In this document: one piece after another, positions 20,249-27,791 of the stretch
How the letters are laid out: the number at the start of each line of letters is the position of its first letter
Numbering within the stretch: the first letter of the stretch is position 1
NCBI GenBank assembly: GCA_009733575.1
Contig: ML769981.1
Span: forward strand, 1 to 27,791
Direction: 5' to 3'
From: Gymnopus androsaceus JB14
Taxonomy: Eukaryota > Basidiomycota > Agaricomycetes > Agaricales > Omphalotaceae
Length of the DNA stretch: 27,791 nucleotides
Program-made: the position numbers and the translations under genes
Notes under the pieces: generated by a model
Database searches by the model: none
Told to the model about the DNA's origin: nothing
Seen by the model: only the letters and a program-made list of their open reading frames with translations

Positions 20249-20455
20249 CCCTGACACTGACCAAAGCAAAGGGAGGGTCCAGTGGTCAATGATCGGACAA
20301 AATGGCCATGAAACGTGAGTTTTAGGAAATAATTTCTCACCTGTCACATTGTGCCACTTTTTTGACTTCCGGAAATACTGTTTAACCGCTTTTTTTCTCT
20401 GTCTATTACCACTTGTCCACACCAGACGACAGCATTTGACTGGTATCTAAATATC

Positions 20456-21056
20456 ATGGCTTCTTTAGAAGAAGTATATGTTAGTTGTCTTTGTAAAAAT
20501 CCAACTTGGACACTCCCTCAGCATGAATACATGCTGTTGGATAAGCACTTAGCCATTGGTCGTCTGGCTGCTCCGCACATCATATTACCCCTATATGTTC
20601 CTGTATATAAACTATGTAGTTACAATTTACCAATCAGTCATTCTTGTCCCCATCCATCTCAATGCTTGATCCCCTCCTCTGTCGAGGTTGTACCAACTGA
20701 GCCCGCTCATTACTCAACACATGCGGCATGAGTTATTGAGCTCATTGAAGTTGTCTGACTTACAGAGTGTGGTTGAACATCGCATGAATAAGACACAACT
20801 TGTTGACTTTATCCTGGACCATTCTCAACCAGTCTTTGTGCCTGCATTATGGATGATTCTAATCAGAAAACCCAAATTATTGTTGAGAAACCCTGGCAGG
20901 TCACACATTGGTCCCATATTGTCACATCAAGTAACAACATTTTTGGAGACTCCAGAACTCAACCAGAACTCATCCGCAGCCCAGTGCAGCATTAATAGCA
21001 AGTCTGTGACTCAAGTCTCAGGAGTCAGGCCATGGGAGACACACTCTACACAGTAA
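20456..21056 (+). pseudogene. unrecognised protein gene, one frameshift
   Basis: An ATG at 20456, after a CT-rich leader, opens a frame MASLEEVYVSCLCKNPTW... that stops at 20731. The natural continuation (HELLSSLKLSDLQSVVEHRMNKTQLVDFILDHSQ) is in another frame from about 20710 and runs to 21056. A single indel near 20712-20716 would join the two into a protein of about 200 residues. The joined part around KLSDLQ...KTQLVDFIL has the look of a short helical DNA-binding segment (SAP-like), but this is a guess and I do not recognise the family. The N-terminal half is rich in Cys, Pro and His. It may be a TE-encoded accessory protein. Confidence 0.4.
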
Positions 21057-21095
21057 ATACTAAGTATTGATTGTTACTGAGGTACTCTTTAAAGA

Positions 21096-21806
21096 TCTTC
21101 ACAAGTCCGGATCCCGGTATACCGGGATCCATGCCACAGGTACCGGTGGGTGAAATACCCTGACCTGCGACCCGCCAAAACCCGTGGGAAACAGGTCCGG
21201 TATGACCGGGATCCGCCACAGGTATACCTGCAGGTACCTGTATGACCTGTCATAGTTTTTAACTAGAGGTTTCAATACTTATTTGGTACTTATTAGGTAT
21301 GTACCTATTAGTAGTAAACATTGTACTAGTACTTGTAGCAATTAGTATTGGTGTGAATCAGACCCAGTACAATGGCAATAAACTACTTATTCACAACCTC
21401 ATTAGTACTAGTAAGTATTTATAGTAATAAAAACTTAATAAATAATGTGATTTGCGTAGCACACAAGGGCCCAGGGCTCTACCACTAATGAAAATAAGCA
21501 ATGAATTTTCATTGTACAGTGGTAAGGAAGAGAACTTTACAGTTTCATATGCATATATTAAGTATTAGACCATTAGTGTTACTACTACTTACTTAATAGT
21601 AATGTTATAAAATGAAATTAGTACTCTAATACTATATAGTAGTACCAGTACAGATACAGTATAATATTCTCAATGTTCTGCCACACTATGTGGTATGTAA
21701 AGAAGTAAAAAAAAATTGGCCTAGCATGTAAATTATTTTCCATTTGCAGGTATTCCCACGGATCTACCTGCAGGTACCTGTCCCTAACCGGGACTTGTGA
21801 AGACCA
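21096..21806. mobile_element. non-autonomous TIR element with palindromic subterminal repeats
   Basis: The left end TCTTCACAAGTCCGG (from 21096) and the reverse complement of the right end TCTTCACAAGTCCCGG (ending at about 21806) form short TIRs. Inside both ends are TACCTGCAGGTACCTGT and CGGGATCC-type palindromic blocks, like the subterminal repeats that transposases bind. The middle is AT-rich with many TACTAGTACTAAT-like units and codes for nothing. No matching target duplication is visible at the ends chosen. Confidence 0.5.
21155..21241. repeat. second copy of the TACCTGCAGGTACCTGT repeat
   Basis: Matches 205-290 block for block in the same orientation: GACCTG, CCGTGGGAAACAGGT, CGGGATCCGC, TACCTGCAGGTACCTGT. 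It forms the left subterminal part of the 21096-21806 element. Confidence 0.55.
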
Positions 21807-22824
21807 TTAGTACTCTTGTTAACAGTTATTAATGATCTCGCTCTGTGACTCACAGAGAGACCAGATGCTACAGGAACAGGCAGATAAGTTAGACTGGGCA
21901 TTTGACATTGAGTGAAAAGGAACTAAATTTGAGGGCAGACAGGGAGCCTTGATTCAAGTCACAAGTGCCATGCAAGGCTTCCAATGTTGTAGACTACTCT
22001 ACATATCATACATACTGGATTCTGGAATAATCTAGTGTTGAATTAGACATGAGGGGACAGTGAGAAGAGCAGACAAAATGTCTAAATTTGGGGCAGGCAA
22101 GGGTGAGCAGACACACTTGTAAGTAATCTGAATACTCATTGCATGGTCCAAGCACATTCAAAGCACAGTCCTGAGCCAAGATTCAACTAAGAGAGCTTTG
22201 AAGTGGCCCACTTCCAATGTCATAGAAAACGAGTGTAACAGATGCGTGGGTTTCTGAATAATGATTTGCAAGAAACCCAGGGTTTCTACTCATAATGGGG
22301 TTTCCCACTAGATTTATCCCTGCATTATCATACTTATTTTCAAGAATACAACTCACATTCAGTATAAGGAAGTTTCAATGGTGTCACTGTGTCAATACAC
22401 TCATTGGGCAGGTATACATGTTTTAATTTAATTGTCATGTGCTCTCACTAGCTTAGATTTGCTTGCTCATATACGTATTGGCGGACAGGCTGAAGGTTCT
22501 ATTTTTTTTTGTGTTCATTTAGTAATTCATGCGGAAAGAGGTATAGGGAAAGAAATTGTCAATTGCATTCAACCGATGTACAGTAATCTCTTATTTGCAT
22601 GTGTGTTAGTATGACTTCTACTGGGCTAAGTTGACGCCAAGCTCAACTTTAATTACATAGTACTTCTTGACCTTCATGCAACAGATTTCTTTGTAAATTG
22701 TAAATATGGTCTGTACCCTTCAATAACAATGCATATAGTTTTGTGAACTTGGACTTTCTTAGTGTCTGAGTGACTGACTTCAGACTTGGGCCTGTCGGAG
22801 ATTGCCGCACAGCGGGGCTGAGGA
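21807..22824. other. gap without a recognisable gene
   Basis: About 1 kb. Two weakly similar stretches (about 21880-22000 and 22060-22230, sharing GGCAGACAGGG/GGCAGGCAAGGG and CTTCCAATGT blocks) suggest an old partial duplication. A 60-codon plus frame at 22432-22614 is unsupported. Confidence 0.4.
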
Positions 22825-22918
22825 TGTCCATAAACATATAGATCTACTGAGAACATGCAGTGGGCAAAAGCACACAGGGATATTAATTCCAAAGTTAGAA
22901 TCTTTATTGGGTGAGAAC
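22825..22918 (+). repeat. direct repeat B, copy 2
   Basis: Same orientation as copy 1, about 3 kb downstream, over 90 percent identical by eye. It lies just before the minisatellite/foldback region. Confidence 0.7.
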
Positions 22919-23040
22919 ACTTCAGTCACCTACTAAAATATACCTACTTAGGCTTAACTTTTGCCTTCCAAGTTGGACCTAAGTGGGGTAAATGCCTGGC
23001 ATATTCCACCATGGTACTACCATGATATTATCATGGTGGT

Positions 23041-23425
23041 ATTACCATGAGTGGTAATACCATGAGTGGTAATACCATGAGTGATAATTAATACCATGGG
23101 TGGTCATACCATGAGTGGTAATACCATGAGTGGTAATACCATGGGTGGTAATACCATGGGTGGTAATACCATGAGTGGTAATACCATGGGTGGTAATACC
23201 ATGAGTGGTAATACCATGAGTGGTAATACCATGGGTGGTAATACCATGAGTGGTAATACCATGGGTGGTAATACCATGAGTGGTAGTACCATGGGTGGTA
23301 ATACCATGAGTGGTAATACCATGGGTGGTAATACCATGAGTGGTAGTACCATGGGTGGTAATACCATGAGTGGTAATACCATGGGTGGTAATACCATGGG
23401 TGGTATTACCATGAGTGGTATTCTT
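23041..23425. repeat. 15-bp minisatellite, about 25 units
   Basis: Tandem units of ACCATGRGTGGTAAT, with A/G alternation at one position and occasional GGTAGT, GGTCAT or GGTATT variants. Because the unit is a multiple of three, every frame stays open on both strands, creating spurious repetitive ORFs (MSGNTMGGN; HGITTHGIT). The array's right end enters the foldback element. Confidence 0.9.
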
Positions 23426-24285
23426 CAAACATGGTATATTTATTTGGATATTGTTACCCATCTAACCTTTAACCCTAACCCCTATAATCCTAACCCCTAA
23501 GTCCTAATTTATAAATCTCAATTCCTGACATTTTTTTGGTAAAATAAGCACCCATCAGTGCTGATAGATGTAGTTACATGTATATAAGTAATGTCATACT
23601 TTACTGGTACTGGTATTAGGACCAGTACATATAGCACTAAGTCACACTAGTAGCGCTTAGTTGGTATCACCAATAATTTGTACTTGTAACTAACCTAATG
23701 GTTATACTAGTACTAATAAGTTGGTATACTAGTAACTAATCTAATAGTTGTACTAGTATAACAACTTATTAGGTTTACTAAGCATTACATTAGTTACTGG
23801 TGTACCAGCTTATAAGTACTACTAACCATTAGTTACTAGTATAACAATCAGATTAACTACTAGTGCAATAACTTATGAGTACTAACCATTAGATTAGCTA
23901 CTAGTACAATGAATTATTAGTACTACTCACTATTACATTCATTACTAGTATACTAACTTATTATTACTAGTATAACCATTAGGTTAGCTACTAGTACAAA
24001 TTATTGGTGATACCAACTAAGCGCTACTAGTGTGACTTAGTGATATATGTACTGGTCCTAATACCAGTACCAGTAAAGTATGACATTACTTATATACATG
24101 TAACTACATCTATCAGCACTGATGGGTGCTTATTTTACCAAAAAAATGTCAGGAATTGAGATTTATAAATTAGGACTTAGGGGTTAGGACTATAGGGGTT
24201 AGGGTTAAAGGTTAGATGGGTAACAATATCCAAATAAATATACCATGTTTGAAGAATACCACCCATGGTATGACCACCCATGGTG
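23391..24285. mobile_element. foldback-type element with ~350-bp inverted arms
   Basis: Left arm about 23391-23745, right arm about 23935-24285, inverted and near-identical over their length. From outside in, both contain: ACCATGGGTGGT units, ATTCTTCAAACATGG, a telomere-like AACCCTAACCCC block, CATTTTTTTGGTAAAATAAG, CAGTGCTGATAGATG, and GGTATCACCAATAATTTGTAC. The roughly 190-bp centre is a series of ACTAGTA-type repeats. No coding sequence. The structure recalls foldback elements: long inverted arms that include tandem repeats. The minisatellite is expanded only on the left side. Confidence 0.75.
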
Positions 24286-24555
24286 TAATGATCCAGCGAT
24301 GATCTAGAGTTTGAGGAACCTAAGATTAGTTAGTACAAAGATATGAGATAAGGCCAAAATATACCTCTTCGCGTCGATGAGCTTTCGCGTCTATCGTCGT
24401 CGAAGTTGGAAGGAAGATCAGTGAGCTTGCACATCTACTGAGCGCTTTCTGATAATCTTACGTTCACACGTATAGATTAAATAAACGGTATTTAGTATTG
24501 GTCTAAGAGTTTTACAATCTAAGAAACTCGTATTTAAGTATTGTTACTGTGTGTC

Positions 24556-24561
24556 TTTATT
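24556..24561 (-). terminator. polyadenylation-like signal of the 24.7-25.6 kb gene
   Basis: AATAAA on the minus strand, about 140 nt beyond the stop codon at 24698-24700. Confidence 0.35.
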
Positions 24562-24697
24562 GATTTATCGAATATTAAAGAACTATGTAGAAAAATACAG
24601 ATGATTCCTATAGCATAGTCAGCAAGAAATGACTTCGCTGAGCGATTGTCGACTAACCTATCTGTTCTCGGTTCCGGAGTCCCATCACAGAGCCCCC

Positions 24698-25642
24698 CTA
24701 GTCGACAGTTGTGAAACGACAGTGACAGATGTGATCCTTGATGAATCCAAACACTCCGTCAAGGTTCTCGTCGTCCTTGGTAATCAGAGCCACGGAAGAG
24801 TCTATGTCAAAACTGGCCTGCAAAGGATCGTATGGCTGCAAAATATAACCACAAGCGAGGCCAGCGACATCCGGATCAGTGATTGCCGAAAAGTCCTTCT
24901 GTAGATCGCCCGTAATCTTTTGAGAAATTGAAGTTGGAAGCATCGAATCATTAGTAGGAAGGGTGAGTCGTTCCAAAGTTTCCATATGAGTGAGACCGAA
25001 ATAAGCTCCCCAATTGGCTTCCGATCCCTGGCCTTTAGCGAGACTAATTTTAACCATCCTTTCGATCCAGCGACAGTACTGCAGGATAAGGAAGTAGAGA
25101 GAGTGGTGCATGGATCATACCCCGTCGGGAGTAGTGGAAAGGAAACAGCACAAAGGATCATCTCGGTTGACCGCATTGGCAAAGGTTATATGCGGGAATG
25201 CGCCGTTACCAAAGGCACGCGGAAGCACTCTCCAGATCCACTCGAAGGTAACAACATCCTTCGGGATGGAAGCAAAATTATCCTCGAAAGAGCGTCCCGG
25301 TTTAGCAATGCCATTGGCAGTGGCTACAACGACGCGTGCAATAAGCTGGATAAATTTCCAGAAGCGTTGCGAAACTGCAGGGGACATGGAGAAGGCACCG
25401 AACTCTTCTTCGATAACAATCTCCGAGTCTGGAAGCGGTTTGATGAGGAAAGAAGGGTCCCCGATGACCGTCTGCAAGTATGCTCGGATGGAAGGGTTCG
25501 GGAATGCTTGTTCGAGAATAGTGAGTGGGTTCATCTGGATAATGGTATTAGTCCGGAGTTACGTCCAAAACCGGAAATAAGTTACCTGGTCCCGGTAGAT
25601 GAGTGCATTGGAGACAGGGGCGTCAGTAGAGTAGGCAGGCAT
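24698..25642 (-). CDS. unrecognised 3-exon protein, 283 aa
   Basis: Exons on the minus strand: 25642-25586, 25534-25121 and 25078-24698. The introns are 51 and 42 nt with good ends (GTAACT...CCAG; GTATGA...GCAG), all phase 0. The exons join into one open frame of 283 residues with no defect. I do not recognise the family. It is soluble-looking, with no signal peptide or clear membrane segment. It has an aromatic-rich central part (FWKFIQ, FEWIWRVLP), a basic helix (RWIERMVKISLAK) and an acidic C-terminal third ending FTTVD. Start choice: first ATG in the frame, with a TATA box about 95 nt upstream and a CT/CA-rich leader between. It lies between a foldback element and a gypsy pol remnant, only about 270 bp from the latter, so it could be a TE-associated or captured gene. 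Codon use looks more GC-rich than the surrounding DNA. Confidence 0.7.
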
Positions 25643-25734
25643 ATTGAGTATAGGGATGAGAAATTGAAGTGGTTATGGAGGATTGGATTAGATTGTTGTG
25701 TTTGAGTGAGGGACTGTGTCGAGTTCATCCTACC

Positions 25735-25741
25735 TTTTATA
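25735..25741 (-). promoter_or_regulatory. TATA box upstream of the 283-aa gene
   Basis: TATAAAA on the minus strand (in AGTATAAAAGG), about 95 nt before the ATG at 25642. It is followed by a TCACTCAAACACAACAATC-type pyrimidine/A-rich leader typical of fungal 5' ends. It could belong to the host gene or to the 3' LTR of the adjacent gypsy element. Confidence 0.55.
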
Positions 25742-25872
25742 CTATTTTGAAGTTTCTTTCAAAGAGCATATACGAAGTACAAAGGACCTCCAACCCTCTC
25801 TATTATCACGTCGTGTTTTCCAACAAGCGTAGAACTTCGAGGCCATTTTCCTAGTCACATCAATAATCTGAG

Positions 25873-25905
25873 ATGTGATATGTGATATGTGATATGTGAT
25901 ATGTG
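25873..25905. repeat. 9-bp tandem repeat TGATATGTG
   Basis: About three and a half copies immediately downstream of the gypsy pol reading frame. Confidence 0.7.
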
Positions 25906-25913
25906 GAGGGTGA

Positions 25914-27791
25914 TCAAAGCGTTTTATTGGGTTCTTGGCTCCGAGGTTTTTGAAGCCAATCAGCAAGAACTTTGGGTGCATTTCGAAGTTGCGCCTTTGT
26001 TTTTCATTCATCCTCCGATGGATCTAAACCCTTCCAACGAACCTTGAATTGTTGGATTCTACGCTTTCCTTGCTTTCTCCAGCGCTCTGCAACAATACAT
26101 TCAATTTCCACTTCCGGGAGGTCAGCAAAATCATTGCGGTTGAGATGTTTCAAAGGCCATTTACCAAAAGCAGTAGGAGACTGGTCATATGGCTCTAAAT
26201 GTGCAATGTTCAACACGGGATGCATTCCATATGAGGCAGGCAAACGAAGCTGATAAGTCACCGGTGAAATCTTTCGAATTATTTCAAATGGACCATCATA
26301 TTTCATAAGTAATTTCTTCCCTCGGCCCTTTTCTTCCCTCAGAAGCTCGAGTGAATGAGGATTGAAAACTACTAGGTCACCTTCATTAAATTCAGTCATG
26401 AGCCATCCTTTGTTATAAGCCCGTCGCTGATACTCCTGAGCTAAATAGAGAGATTCCTTGGCGCGATTGCGATTTGTTGTGAATACATCTACCATGTGTT
26501 GTGCTTCTTCATGACGCACTGTGTCATTCTCTCCACTATTATCCCCCCCAGTCGATGGACGTGGAATTGCTAATTGTGGGGCCAGAAGATTTGTAGCTGT
26601 CATTGGTGTGAATCCATAACGCAGATGTGCTGGTGCGAATCCAGTGGAAATATGAGGAGTGGTATTGTAGGATAGAGATAATCCATCCAAATACAGATCC
26701 CAGTCTGAACGTGATGGTCCAATGTATGCACGCAGAGCAATTTCTAAGGTCTGATTCAAATTCTCGGTCTGACCATCAGCCTGAGGGTGATGAGCGGTGG
26801 TTAAGGCACGTCTCATACCCATCAAACGGCAAACTTCCCCCCAAAAATCATGTCTCCAGCGTGCATCATGATCGGTAATTACTTGTTGTGGAATACCATA
26901 TTTAGAAATGATGTGGTGAAAGAATAATTGTGCCGTCTCAATTTCTGTAATTGTGGTAGTACATGGAATAAAGGTAACAAACTTTGTAAGTTTGTCCACA
27001 ATAACAAGTATATTATTGTATCCTCCTTCAGTACATGGTAATTCCGGAATAAAATCCATTGACACTACTTCGAAAGGTCTTTGAGGGATGGGAATAGGTT
27101 GCAGCATTCCAAAAGGAGCATGGCGTCGGGGCTTAGATTTTTGACAGATATCACAAGTACTCACATAGCTTTTCAAGTCTCGCGACATTCGGGGCCAGTA
27201 GTGAGAGGTAGCTAATCGATTATAGCACTTGTGATAGCCTCCATGTGCTGACTCGGTAAAAGAATTATGAATTTCCTCCATCACAGAAAGGCGGAGAGGT
27301 TCTGGAATGCAGAGTCTATTATTGCCATGCCAGTCTTCAAAGTACAACAATCCATTATCACCACAGAAGTAATGTGAGTACTGAGGATTTTGTGGATGTA
27401 CTGTGTCCCGAAGGCTACGAATGACACTACCAAAGAAAGGGTCACTGTCATACCCTTTACGCCAGGTGTCCAACTCCACATCTGATAGCCCGACTAGAAT
27501 AGAATAGTTGGTTGCCGTCCTGTAAGAAGCGCAGAAGTTCCCTGGCAGAACCGCGAGCTCCACATTGTCGAATGTCAGGACGCTGTCAGCAGCCGTTACT
27601 GATTCCGTAAAGAGATCGGACTCACAAAACCGTGTAGCAACTGTGAGCAATTTCTCCTCGAAATGTTCACCTAACTCCTCATACATGCTACGGATAGAAT
27701 CTTCCTCGGAGGCAGGAATAGGAGTTATGTGAGATAATTCGGGGCTCTCCTGTGGTGGAACTCTACGGCGTAAACGCGAGATCGGGTCAAC
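25914..27791 (-). pseudogene. Ty3/gypsy chromovirus pol: integrase and chromodomain (partial)
   Basis: A minus-strand frame open from the window edge (27791) to a TGA at 26004-26006. It begins with VDPISRLRRR, the typical end of the RT/RNase H part. Then follow the integrase zinc-binding domain (H..H in AHGGYHKCYNRLATSHYW, CDICQ at about 27150), the catalytic core with D (SMDFIPELP), D (ITDHDARW) and E (HHPQADGQTENLNQ), and a GPF/Y-like module (KYDGPFEIIRKISPVTYQLRLP). It ends in a chromodomain (EVEIECIVAERW...QQFKVRWKGLDPSEDE). The TGA falls exactly where a Trp is expected in the chromodomain. Past it the frame stays open 30 codons (KTKAQLRNAPKVLADWLQ) to a stop at 25914. The enzyme inserts element cDNA, and the chromodomain targets chromatin. 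No flanking LTR can be recognised in the window. Confidence 0.87.

Larger units (their letters stand above)
18041..20455. other. repeat-rich gap without a convincing gene
   Basis: About 2.4 kb after the OPT gene. It contains a GC-rich block with CCCCCGGGC and telomere-like CCCTAACC units (about 18330-18475), a tRNA-like stretch (18559-18632), a tandem CTCCTGTGAG array (about 19504-19544) and two sets of direct repeats. It also has two inverted repeats: TATTAATTCC/GGAATTAATA at about 19880-19928, and AGAGGATAC/GTATCCTCT at about 19946-19979. Short open frames here have no recognisable similarity. Confidence 0.5.

Noticed and set aside
23041..23425. CRISPR-like array
   Set aside because: Units are head-to-tail with no spacers; the genome is eukaryotic.
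23041..23500. Three long overlapping ORFs of about 102-139 codons with MSGNTMGGN or HGITTHGIT repeats
   Set aside because: They follow automatically from a 15-bp tandem unit that contains no stop in these frames; no start context, intron or promoter supports a protein.
24986..25705. 239-codon plus-strand ORF
   Set aside because: It is the opposite-strand shadow of the 3-exon minus-strand gene, whose splice sites, TATA box and leader are consistent.
25690..25870. 3' LTR of the gypsy element
   Set aside because: The position and TATA box fit, but there is no clear TG...CA boundary, no polypurine tract and no partner LTR in the window for comparison.

Overview
The window is fungal nuclear DNA, most likely from a basidiomycete (Agaricomycetes-type). 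Four cellular genes can be assembled only by removing very short introns (about 40-65 nt, GT...AG, some with CTRAY branch sites). Telomere-like TTAGGG/CCCTAA heptads occur inside several repeats, and most of the rest is transposon-derived. There are no bacterial-style operons, ribosome binding sites or rRNA genes.

Layout. 1-2000: a small hairpin element and a decayed pogo/Tc1-type (CENP-B-like) transposase on the minus strand. 2009-7266: one Ty1/copia retrotransposon on the minus strand, with a 5' LTR, a half-tRNA-iMet primer-binding site, gag and pol. It is broken by many in-frame stops, nearly all TGA where Arg is expected, and has no recognisable 3' LTR. 7267-9343: no convincing gene; one short inverted-repeat element. 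9344-14629: a gene island with a UstYa/DUF3328-like protein (-), a complete RidA/YjgF-type gene (-, 4 exons, 126 aa) and a complete monocarboxylate-transporter-like MFS gene (+, 13 exons, 452 aa). 15492-18040: the C-terminal two-thirds of an oligopeptide transporter (OPT) gene (+). It lacks its N-terminal part and is interrupted by a 629-bp TIR element with a TA target duplication. 18041-24300: repeats, including a possible tRNA-derived SINE, paired direct repeats, a frameshifted unknown gene, a non-autonomous TIR element, a 15-bp minisatellite of about 25 units and a foldback element with roughly 350-bp arms. 24698-25642: an unrecognised 3-exon gene (-) of 283 aa with a TATA box and a polyadenylation-like signal. 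25914-27791: the 3' part of a Ty3/gypsy chromovirus-type pol (integrase plus chromodomain), open to the window edge.

The cellular genes suggest membrane transport (MFS, OPT) and small-molecule metabolism (RidA, UstYa-like). Whether UstYa, RidA and the MFS transporter form a functional cluster is speculation. The most interesting structure is the TIR element inside the OPT gene. Precise excision restores the OPT reading frame, and the element's own terminus also supplies a candidate 5' splice site that would let it be removed as an intron without changing frame.
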